Source: an uncultured bacterium (GTDB lineage: Bacteria; Cyanobacteriota; Vampirovibrionia; Gastranaerophilales; Gastranaerophilaceae). Taken from it: a DNA stretch of 5,173 nt. The notes beneath the pieces are model-generated. The model worked only from the letters and a program-made list of their open reading frames with translations, had not been told where the DNA came from and ran no database searches. The stretch lies in NCBI GenBank assembly GCA_900556295.1, contig USOK01000125.1, forward strand, positions 1 to 5,173, given 5' to 3'. Position numbers and translations under genes: made by a program. Below, in pieces: positions 1 through 5,173 of this stretch (its first letter is position 1; every line of letters begins with the position of its first letter).

Positions 1-6
1 TTTCTT

Positions 7-31
7 AAAATTTTGCAAATCAAAATTTTTT
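7..31. repeat. AT-rich inverted repeat followed by a T run
   Basis: AAAATTTTG at 7-15 and its exact reverse complement CAAAATTTT at 21-29 are separated by five bases (CAAAT), and the T run goes on to 31. The stem has only one G-C pair, so as an RNA hairpin it would be weak. It could be the tail of a terminator for a gene upstream of the window, or an operator, since it covers the predicted -35 box. In AT-rich intergenic DNA such a palindrome can also arise by chance. Confidence 0.35.
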
Positions 32-41
32 ATAGTACAAT
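13..41 (+). promoter_or_regulatory. Predicted sigma-70-type promoter of the operon
   Basis: A -35-like TTGCAA (13-18, 4 of 6 matches to TTGACA) and a -10-like TACAAT (36-41, 5 of 6 matches to TATAAT) are 17 bases apart, the optimal spacing. Transcription would start near 48, giving a leader of about 20 bases that contains the ribosome binding site at 57-61. It is the only evident promoter ahead of the first gene. The DNA is AT-rich, so chance matches are common, and confidence rests on spacing and placement. Confidence 0.5.
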
Positions 42-56
42 TTTATCAGAACAGAT

Positions 57-61
57 AGGGG
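57..61 (+). promoter_or_regulatory. Ribosome binding site of the 34-residue ORF
   Basis: AGGGG lies seven bases before the ATG at 69. This is good Shine-Dalgarno placement and is the main argument that the very short ORF is translated. An in-frame stop (TAG at 33-35) lies upstream with no other usual start codon between, so this ATG is the only sensible start. Confidence 0.55.
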
Positions 62-68
62 AAACAAA

Positions 69-173
69 ATGGAATTTTTCAGAAAACATCAAAGAGCTAT
101 CGTTGCAATAATTGCGGTTACATTTATTGCATGGACTGTTGGCTTAATGCTGTTGCCTCTTATGGTAAAATAG
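69..173 (+). CDS. Single-span membrane microprotein, 34 residues, function unknown
   Basis: This short ORF (ATG at 69, TAG at 171-173) is preceded by a good Shine-Dalgarno and a plausible promoter. The protein begins MEFFRKHQR, a short basic head, and continues with one hydrophobic stretch from about residue 10 to 32 (AIVAIIAVTFIAWTVGLMLL and on), ending in VK. This predicts one transmembrane helix with the N-terminus in the cytoplasm and almost nothing outside. The head and helix resemble the N-terminal membrane anchor of PpiD/SurA-type periplasmic foldases, but no foldase follows: the same frame stops again within a few codons and the next gene begins seven bases later. It is therefore a free-standing small protein or a remnant of an anchor. 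The Shine-Dalgarno of the next gene overlaps its stop codon, so translation is probably coupled, and it may act partly as a leader cistron. I do not recognise a named family. Confidence 0.6.
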   Translation: MEFFRKHQRAIVAIIAVTFIAWTVGLMLLPLMVK

Positions 174-180
174 GTATATT

Positions 181-1305
181 GTGGGTATAAATAGGTTAAT
201 AAAAAAGATATTTATAGTATTTACAGCATTGCTTATAGGCAATGCATACCTTATTGCAGATGCAAATCAGTTGAAAACTATTCAGCATAAGCAAAGAGTT
301 ACTCATGAAAAAATTAAAAGACTGAGAGTGCTAGAACACCTTGAAAAAAGTAAGTTATACAAAAATCAACAAAAATTAGAACAGGCTTCAAATACGTTAC
401 AGCATTCAAAAAATCAGTATTCAAGTTTGGAAGCTCAATTATCGCAAATGGAAAGGGACTTGAATACTTCTATTGCTGAGTTTAACAAGGCTAACGTAGA
501 TATGCGTAAACGTATTCGTCAGGTTTATAAAAATCAAAGGACAGGTATGTTTCAGTTGATTTTGACAGCCAAAGATTTGAATACTTTGTTAGACGTTGTT
601 TACTTTGAAAAAATTGTGTTGAAAAAAAATTATGCGCAAATCCTTGCAGTACGGGCTCGTTCTCAACGCATTGCTATGATGAAGCGAGATGTTGAGGCTA
701 AAAAGGTTGCTCTCGCTCAATCTATTCAAGAAATAAACTCTCAACAAAGAAATATTAAATCTGCTATTGCGATGAATCAAAGCATGATTAATAAGTATAA
801 AACTGATCGAAAAACTTATGAAAGAGCAGAAAGAGAACTTGCAAGACAGTCTGCAAGTATTCAAAGTATGATTGCGAGAAACAGAGGCGGTTCGACTGTA
901 AAAATTACATCAACCGGATTTATGCGTCCAATTGGTGGCAGAATTACATCGCCGTTTGGGTGGAGAACCCATCCGATATTTAATAGCCGTACATTCCACT
1001 CTGGTGTTGATATAGCAGGTCCAAATCATGGCAGCGTTCACGCATCAAATTCTGGAAAAGTTATTTATGCCGGCTGGTATGGAGGATATGGTAAGGTTGT
1101 AATTCTGGATCACGGAGTTGTAAATGGTAGACCAACAACTACATTGTATGCGCATATGTCGTCAATAAGAGTTGGACAAGGACAATTCGTTCATAAAGGT
1201 GATGTTGTAGGATATGAAGGGACAACTGGTTACAGTACAGGTCCACATGTACATTTTGAAGTAAGAATTAACGGCAAACCTAATAATCCGTTGAATTACA
1301 TATAG
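181..1305 (+). CDS. Secreted coiled-coil M23 (LytM) peptidoglycan endopeptidase, EnvC/NlpD-like
   Basis: This is a 374-residue exported murein hydrolase. Residues 1 to about 28 form a signal peptide or anchor: basic GINRLIKK, a hydrophobic core, then an Ala-containing cleavage site near LIADA. Residues about 30-115 and 165-235 are charged, Gln/Lys/Arg-rich coiled coil, as in EnvC. The M23 domain (about 247-374) starts with GGRITSPFGWRTHP. It keeps every expected zinc and catalytic residue: H273 and D277 (HSGVD), H325 (YAHM), and H356 and H358 (HVHFE). From M23 knowledge it should cut peptide cross-links itself. This differs from E. coli EnvC, whose degenerate domain only activates amidases. 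The GTG start at 181 is chosen because it gives an intact signal peptide and has AGG (172-174) six bases upstream; no in-frame ATG occurs before the coiled coil. It overlaps the regulatory region of the small ORF and lies 16 bases before the LptD-like gene, which suggests coordinated wall and outer-membrane growth. The physiological role (division or elongation) is inferred. Confidence 0.9.
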   Translation: MGINRLIKKIFIVFTALLIGNAYLIADANQLKTIQHKQRVTHEKIKRLRVLEHLEKSKLYKNQQKLEQASNTLQHSKNQYSSLEAQLSQMERDLNTSIAEFNKANVDMRKRIRQVYKNQRTGMFQLILTAKDLNTLLDVVYFEKIVLKKNYAQILAVRARSQRIAMMKRDVEAKKVALAQSIQEINSQQRNIKSAIAMNQSMINKYKTDRKTYERAERELARQSASIQSMIARNRGGSTVKITSTGFMRPIGGRITSPFGWRTHPIFNSRTFHSGVDIAGPNHGSVHASNSGKVIYAGWYGGYGKVVILDHGVVNGRPTTTLYAHMSSIRVGQGQFVHKGDVVGYEGTTGYSTGPHVHFEVRINGKPNNPLNYI

Positions 1306-1321
1306 AAATAAGGGCAGGAAA

Positions 1322-3559
1322 TTGAAAAAGTATTTATTAGTTACAGCTTTAATATTATCTATGACTTCTGGAAGTGTTTTTGCTTCGGATGTTGTAAATT
1401 CTCCTGCTGATTTGGAGAAGCTTTTTAATGAAAGTTTTTATGAATCTCCGACTTCTATCGCTACTCCGAAAGTTGAAGTTGTTGAAGGTAGTAATCTTAA
1501 GCCTTGCAGGGGGATGCCTCTTTTCAAAAAAACTCGTATTAAACTTACAAACTATTTAAGAGAAAAAGAATACAAAAAAAATCTTGAATTGATTGAACAA
1601 GAAAAGCGAGAACAAGAAAGACTTGAAGAAGAAGAAAATGCTAAATTAAATAAAGAGTTGAATATTAATTTTGCAGCTCCTGCTAAGAGTGAAGATAAAA
1701 CAGTTAGCAAAGATAAAAAGAACAAAAAATCTGCAAAAGAAGAAGTAAAAAATGTTCAGTCAGATGATACATTGGAACTTGAAGGCGGTGTAAAGGAACA
1801 GGTTACATCAAATGATGTTGTTTTGGATGCCGATAATGTAGATTATGATGACAAAACAATGGATATCATTGCAACCGGGTCTCCAGTTCTAGTGTTTCCT
1901 CCGCAAAATGTCACTATAAAAGCTGATAAAATGGTTTATAATAAGGTTTCGAATACCCTGAAAGCTTATGGAAAAGTTGAAGTTATTAGGGATGGTAATT
2001 CGGTTTTTGGAGATTATTTGCAGATTAACATGAATGAAGAAAATGCGTTTATGGATAATTTGCATACAAAAGCTTCAATGATGACAGTAAAAGCAAGAAA
2101 TGGTGAAATGCAAGATGACAAAATAATTCTCTATAATGGGAAATTGTCATCAGAAGATCATTATGTTTTGAACTTGCAGTCGAAAATGATTGGTGGTAAC
2201 CAGTTTAACCGTATGATGATTGATGATGAGGACAAATCGTCAATTACCGATGCAACTGGAGAAACAGCAATAAATATTAAAGCTAAAGATATTATTGTTA
2301 ATGCAAAACGAGATCACGATGTTATAACTTTAAAAAGAGCAGAGATAAAATATGGCGATACTGGATTGTTTAAAATTCGTTCAATTACAGCTCATACGAA
2401 CAAAAAACACGAATTTTTTGACGCAAATTATCCGGAATTTGGTTCTCGAGGACGTTTGGGGATGTTTGCCGGTCCTGGTTTTGTTGTTGATACCCCGTTG
2501 CAAAACGGTTCTACATTGAAAATATTGCCAATTATTAATAACAAAAGTGGTATTGGTTTTGGTGGATTGCTAAAATATCGTAGTGCAACAAACTATACTG
2601 ATTTAGGCTATGGCTCATCGGCGGATGTTTTTATCTTAAAAGGTAAGCAGTTATTTGATGATAAATTATATTTGCAATATGGTGCTAATTCGTTCATGGA
2701 TGAATGGTGGTTCGGCCCTAGAATGCCAAAATATACAGCAGAATTGGTTTATCATGACGATGGCGTTATTCCGTCTACAATTGGTAAAGACTTAGATTTG
2801 CAATTTAAGCATCGTTTCGGTTTAGGTTATATGCAGAACAACGATTATAACAGACATGGTGAAAATATTGCGAAAAACGATGTTGGAACGATGAGAGCAA
2901 GATATATGGCTGAAATTGCACAATCTTTGTATAGCTATAGAGATAAGAAAAATCTTTTAGATATGAATTTGTCTTTGGTAATGCAAGGCAGTGCTGCATT
3001 ATACGGGACAGGCGATACACAGTTTGTTGGTAGAATTGGACCAAGGGTGCATTCTCAGTATAAATATTGGATGCAGGATATTGGATTTTACGCAGCTGCA
3101 TACCAAGATGGTACACCATTACAAATGTACGATATGTATAGATATGGGCATGCAAACGTACAGATTAGAGAAGCTTTACGTGTTTGCAAATATTTGACAG
3201 TGGCATGGTCAGGAACTTTGACAATGACAGGTGATTCTCCAAATGGAAAAATGTTCCAAGAAAATTCTTTCATACTAGCTTTTGGACCGGATGATTTTAA
3301 GTTGAATATCGGTTATGACTGGGTTAGACAGCAGACGTATTTTGCTTTTGTTGTAGCTATGGATACAAAGGGTTCTTCTGTTGAATTTGAAAAAATGGAA
3401 ATAAAGCACCCTGATAGGTTGGCAAAAAGTAATGAAGAAAAGGTTGAATTAAAAGTTTTTGATACTGACAGTAGTTCTGTAGAAAATGCATCGCCTGTTA
3501 AAAAGATGATGTATGCAGAAGTTATTGATATTGAAGATCCTGATAGGGAACAGTTATAA
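1322..3559 (+). CDS. OstA/LptD-like outer-membrane LPS assembly protein, divergent
   Basis: This 745-residue protein has a signal peptide (MKKYLLVTALILSMTSG, likely cut after VFA at residue 21). A Glu/Lys-rich helix (about 75-114) and a Lys-rich linker (about 117-160) follow. An OstA/LptA-type beta repeat region starts near residue 164: VVLDADNVDYDDKTMDIIATG, ADKMVYNKVSNTLKAYGKVEV, then GDYLQINMNEENAF. This is the typical 'unmodified form / mass of x-Y-x strands' pattern of the periplasmic LPS-binding domain. From about residue 330 to 682, alternating aromatic and glycine-rich strands fit a C-terminal beta barrel ending in TYFAFVVAMDT. In LptD families the barrel inserts LPS into the outer leaflet. 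Compared with proteobacterial LptD the barrel is short and weakly conserved, closer in style to the divergent LptD-like proteins of Cyanobacteria (inferred, from memory). A hydrophilic tail of about 63 residues follows the last strand. Only two cysteines exist, C62 and C622. The TTG start at 1322 is required for the signal peptide; AGGG at 1311-1314 lies seven bases upstream. The lptD symbol is left blank because the barrel assignment is not secure. Confidence 0.8.
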   Translation: MKKYLLVTALILSMTSGSVFASDVVNSPADLEKLFNESFYESPTSIATPKVEVVEGSNLKPCRGMPLFKKTRIKLTNYLREKEYKKNLELIEQEKREQERLEEEENAKLNKELNINFAAPAKSEDKTVSKDKKNKKSAKEEVKNVQSDDTLELEGGVKEQVTSNDVVLDADNVDYDDKTMDIIATGSPVLVFPPQNVTIKADKMVYNKVSNTLKAYGKVEVIRDGNSVFGDYLQINMNEENAFMDNLHTKASMMTVKARNGEMQDDKIILYNGKLSSEDHYVLNLQSKMIGGNQFNRMMIDDEDKSSITDATGETAINIKAKDIIVNAKRDHDVITLKRAEIKYGDTGLFKIRSITAHTNKKHEFFDANYPEFGSRGRLGMFAGPGFVVDTPLQNGSTLKILPIINNKSGIGFGGLLKYRSATNYTDLGYGSSADVFILKGKQLFDDKLYLQYGANSFMDEWWFGPRMPKYTAELVYHDDGVIPSTIGKDLDLQFKHRFGLGYMQNNDYNRHGENIAKNDVGTMRARYMAEIAQSLYSYRDKKNLLDMNLSLVMQGSAALYGTGDTQFVGRIGPRVHSQYKYWMQDIGFYAAAYQDGTPLQMYDMYRYGHANVQIREALRVCKYLTVAWSGTLTMTGDSPNGKMFQENSFILAFGPDDFKLNIGYDWVRQQTYFAFVVAMDTKGSSVEFEKMEIKHPDRLAKSNEEKVELKVFDTDSSSVENASPVKKMMYAEVIDIEDPDREQL

Positions 3560-3562
3560 GAG

Positions 3563-4189
3563 ATGAAAAATTTAGATGAACTAAAAAATGAATTGATTGA
3601 ATATGGAAAACTTGCTGGAGTAAAGAATTTTACTCCTGGGTATTCAGGGAATTTTTCTGCTCGTTACGGTGATAAAATATTGATTACTTCTTCCGGTTCT
3701 TCAAATGGATATTTGACTGAAAAAGAACTTGTTTTGATGGATTTTGATGGAAATTTGATTGAAGGAGATAAAAAGCCTTCCTCAGAAAAAATGCTCCATG
3801 CAGAGTTTTACAAACAAAGACCTGATGTAAATTATATCATTCATGTACATCCACCTTATTTGAGTTCGTTTGCGTGTTGTCATATTGCGTTAGATGAACC
3901 TATAATGGCAGAAAATGTCTTTTATTTCGGACAAATTCCTTTGGCGGAATATGCTTTGCCAGGTTCTATGGATTTGGTTGAAAAAACTGCATTGTATTTC
4001 AAAGATTATGATGCTGTTTTGATGGCAAATCATGGTTTTATTGTTGGTGATAAAACTATAAAAGATGCGTTTTTAAAATTGGAACTTGCAGAAAGTTATG
4101 CGCAAGTTGTTTTAAATACAAAGATTATGGGTGGTGCTGTATTGTTCAGTCCAGCCCAAGTTGATGAGATTAATTCTCTAAAAAAATAG
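3563..4189 (+). CDS. Class II aldolase/adducin-family sugar-phosphate enzyme (FucA-like)
   Basis: This 208-residue cytoplasmic protein has the length of L-fuculose-1-phosphate aldolase (FucA) and ribulose-5-phosphate 4-epimerase. The active-site residues match FucA with a shift of one or two residues: G29-N30 (SGNFS) and S44-G45 for phosphate binding, S73-S74-E75 with the catalytic glutamate, zinc ligands H94 and H96 (HVHP) and H157 (NHG). IPLAEYALPGS (125-135) corresponds to the IPCAPYATFG segment of FucA. The enzyme should therefore be active and zinc-dependent, either cleaving a ketose 1-phosphate to DHAP and an aldehyde, or epimerising or dehydrating a sugar phosphate. The substrate cannot be read from the sequence; methylthioribulose-1-phosphate dehydratase (MtnB) is another family member of this size. 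The ATG is three bases after the LptD-like stop, with only a distant AGGG (3545-3548), so translational coupling is likely. No aldose isomerase or kinase gene that would define a fucose, rhamnose or methionine-salvage pathway is visible here. Confidence 0.88.
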   Translation: MKNLDELKNELIEYGKLAGVKNFTPGYSGNFSARYGDKILITSSGSSNGYLTEKELVLMDFDGNLIEGDKKPSSEKMLHAEFYKQRPDVNYIIHVHPPYLSSFACCHIALDEPIMAENVFYFGQIPLAEYALPGSMDLVEKTALYFKDYDAVLMANHGFIVGDKTIKDAFLKLELAESYAQVVLNTKIMGGAVLFSPAQVDEINSLKK

Positions 4190-4192
4190 TTG

Positions 4193-4201
4193 TGATATAA
4201 T
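4193..4201 (+). promoter_or_regulatory. Possible internal promoter for lpxI-lpxB (extended -10)
   Basis: TGATATAAT at 4193-4201 is a perfect extended -10 (TGnTATAAT) and sits in the only sizeable gap of the operon. The -35 region is poor (TTCTCT at 4174-4179, 16-base spacer, 3 of 6 matches), but extended -10 promoters can do without it. Transcription would start near 4208, just ahead of the Shine-Dalgarno at 4215-4219. The leader of about 20 bases matches that predicted for the first promoter. Confidence 0.45.
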
Positions 4202-4214
4202 CAGTTTAGTAAAA

Positions 4215-4219
4215 GAGGA
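4215..4219 (+). promoter_or_regulatory. Ribosome binding site of lpxI
   Basis: GAGGA lies eight bases before the GTG at 4228, ideal spacing. The next in-frame ATG (4237) would be 17 bases away, and the ATG at 4221 is out of frame and too close. This decides the GTG start. Confidence 0.65.
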
Positions 4220-4227
4220 AATGAAAA

Positions 4228-5043
4228 GTGTCAATAATGTTAGAAAATAAGCAAGGATTAATAGCTGGAGACGGAATTTTGCCTGTAGAAATGGCTCGTC
4301 ATGCTAAAGAAAATGGTTTTGAAGTCGTTTGTATTTCCCTTGCAGATGATAATGTAAAAGAATTGAAAAAGTATTGTGCAAAAGTTTATTCTTGTCATCC
4401 TGGAGAGATGACAAAGATTGAAAAAATCTTTACTGACGAAGAGATTAAACAGGTAACTTTTCTCGGGAAAGTTCATAAACGTGTACTTTTACAACTACAT
4501 AAATTTGATTCAAGAGCGATTGAAATTTTGAAATCTGTAAAGAGATTGAATGACGATGAAGTTATGCTTTTGATAGTAAAAGAGTTTGAAAAACATAATA
4601 TTTCTGTTTTAGATCAAACTATTTTTATTAAAAACTTGATGATTCCATCAGGTGTTTTAGGCAAATCGAAACCGACTGAAAAACAGATGGAAGATGTAAA
4701 TTATGGTTTTTGGCTAGCAAAAGAAATGGGCAAAGTTGACGTTGGACAATCAGTTGTAATTAAGGATAAAATGATAATGGCAGTTGAAGCTATTGAGGGC
4801 ACTGATATGTGTATAAAACGTGGGTCAAAACTTGCTAAGCGTAATGCTGTTGTAGTAAAAGTTTCAAAACCATTCCAAGACAAACGTTTTGACATTCCGG
4901 CTATTGGATTGAGAACTTTAAAAACAATGAGAAAGTATAAAGCAGATTTAATTGCTGTAGAAGCGAATGAAACAATTATTGTAGATCAAGAAAAAGTAGT
5001 TGAATATGCTGACAAACACGGCATTGTGGTAATGGCTGTATAG
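4228..5043 (+). CDS. lpxI: UDP-2,3-diacylglucosamine diphosphatase LpxI
   Basis: LpxI is a peripheral cytoplasmic enzyme of lipid A synthesis. It hydrolyses UDP-2,3-diacylglucosamine to lipid X (2,3-diacylglucosamine 1-phosphate) and UMP, doing the job of LpxH by attack at the other phosphorus atom. The 271-residue protein matches the family in length (the Caulobacter enzyme is a little longer) and in order of motifs: N-terminal GLIAGDGILPVEMA (10-23), TFLGKVHK in the first domain, the SGVLGKSKPTEKQMEDV linker segment, then VDVGQSVVIKDK, MAVEAIEGTD (about 184-193), and KPFQDKRFDIPAIG (214-227). D222 of that last motif aligns with the catalytic aspartate known from Caulobacter LpxI. The GTG start at 4228 is preferred because of the well-spaced GAGGA; the ATG at 4237 would shorten the protein by three residues without losing a motif. 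The gene directly precedes lpxB, the next pathway step, only three bases away. It may also have its own promoter in the 38-base upstream gap. Confidence 0.93.
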   Translation: MSIMLENKQGLIAGDGILPVEMARHAKENGFEVVCISLADDNVKELKKYCAKVYSCHPGEMTKIEKIFTDEEIKQVTFLGKVHKRVLLQLHKFDSRAIEILKSVKRLNDDEVMLLIVKEFEKHNISVLDQTIFIKNLMIPSGVLGKSKPTEKQMEDVNYGFWLAKEMGKVDVGQSVVIKDKMIMAVEAIEGTDMCIKRGSKLAKRNAVVVKVSKPFQDKRFDIPAIGLRTLKTMRKYKADLIAVEANETIIVDQEKVVEYADKHGIVVMAV

Positions 5044-5046
5044 ATT

Positions 5047-5173
5047 ATGAAAAAACTTTTTATAATTACAGGAGAATATTCCGGAGATATCCATGCATCT
5101 CATGTCGTAGAGGCCCTTAGGGCTGTTAATCCAGATATTGAGATTGAAGGTATTGGCGGTGAAAATTTACGCC
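5047..5173 (+). CDS. lpxB: Lipid-A-disaccharide synthase LpxB, N-terminal part (cut by window end)
   Basis: The ATG at 5047, three bases after the lpxI stop, opens a frame that runs to the window edge for 42 complete codons. It starts MKKLFIITGEYSGDIHASHV and continues with an EALRAVNPDIEIEGIGGENL segment. The GE-x-SGD motif (residues 9-14) and the following G-x-GG are typical of the N-terminus of LpxB, a family GT19 glycosyltransferase. It joins lipid X to UDP-2,3-diacylglucosamine to give the tetraacyl disaccharide 1-phosphate precursor of lipid A. Its direct link to lpxI, which makes one of its two substrates, supports the call. No clear Shine-Dalgarno precedes it, so it is probably translated by coupling from lpxI. 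The catalytic C-terminal half is outside the window. Confidence 0.88.
   Translation, partial: MKKLFIITGEYSGDIHASHVVEALRAVNPDIEIEGIGGENLR

Noticed and set aside
13..36. Alternative promoter reading with TTGCAA and TATAGT (31-36)
   Set aside because: The spacer would be only 12 bases; TACAAT at 36-41 gives 17 and is preferred.
69..180. Frameshifted PpiD/SurA foldase gene
   Set aside because: Only the anchor-like N-terminus is present. No foldase or PPIase sequence follows in any frame, since the M23 signal peptide starts at 181, so a simple frameshift does not explain it.
589..864. Minus-strand reading frame of 91 residues inside the M23 gene
   Set aside because: It lies wholly opposite a well-supported gene, has no recognisable domain and reads as a low-complexity Ser/Phe/Asn-rich shadow.
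2805..3273. Overlapping frames on both strands inside the LptD-like gene (minus 2805-3155 and 3088-3273, plus 2991-3197)
   Set aside because: They are short, mutually overlapping, without known motifs, and are covered by the continuous 745-residue frame.
4190..4227. Intrinsic terminator after the aldolase gene
   Set aside because: The A run at 4180-4186 and the gap contain no GC-rich hairpin followed by a T tract on the + strand.
4221..4250. Nine-codon ORF (MKSVNNVRK) overlapping the lpxI start in another frame
   Set aside because: Its ATG is only one base after the Shine-Dalgarno GAGGA, too close for efficient initiation, and the same site is ideally spaced for the GTG at 4228.
4258..4895. 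Minus-strand frames opposite lpxI (4258-4476, 4701-4895)
   Set aside because: They lie opposite conserved LpxI sequence and show no domain or upstream ribosome binding site of note.

Overview
The window is AT-rich DNA from a Gram-negative (diderm) bacterium. It carries one run of closely packed genes, all on the + strand, and most of them serve the outer envelope. Two enzymes of lipid A synthesis (LpxI and the start of LpxB) and an OstA/LptD-type protein show that the cell makes lipopolysaccharide and exports it to an outer membrane. The lineage is an inference. LpxI instead of LpxH, a very divergent LptD-like barrel and the low GC would fit the non-photosynthetic sister group of Cyanobacteria (Vampirovibrionia/Melainabacteria, for example gut Gastranaerophilales). 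A low-GC gut alphaproteobacterium or another diderm phylum cannot be excluded from this sequence alone.

Layout. Bases 1-68 are an intergenic leader with a plausible sigma-70-type promoter (-35 at 13-18, -10 at 36-41), an AT palindrome that overlaps its -35 box, and a good Shine-Dalgarno. The genes follow in order: a 34-residue single-span membrane microprotein (69-173); a secreted coiled-coil M23 peptidoglycan endopeptidase (181-1305, GTG start); an LptD/OstA-like outer-membrane LPS assembly protein (1322-3559, TTG start); a class II aldolase-family sugar-phosphate enzyme (3563-4189); lpxI (4228-5043, GTG start); and the 5' end of lpxB (5047 onward, cut by the window edge). Gaps are 3 to 38 bases, so the set looks like one operon. 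The 38-base gap before lpxI holds a perfect extended -10 sequence, which may be an internal promoter for lpxI-lpxB.

How the genes work together. LpxI hydrolyses UDP-2,3-diacylglucosamine to lipid X. LpxB joins lipid X to a second UDP-2,3-diacylglucosamine to give the lipid A disaccharide. The LptD-like protein would insert finished LPS into the outer leaflet. The M23 enzyme would cut peptidoglycan cross-links during growth or division, and the operon would couple wall opening to outer-membrane supply. The aldolase is the metabolic outlier; a role in making or salvaging a sugar for surface glycans is only a guess from context.

No tRNA, rRNA, CRISPR array, insertion sequence or convincing intrinsic terminator inside the operon was seen. 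The most unusual points are the orphan microprotein, the architecture of the LptD-like protein (charged helical linker, hydrophilic C-terminal tail, only two cysteines), and the aldolase embedded in an LPS operon. None of these amounts to a clearly new system on present evidence.
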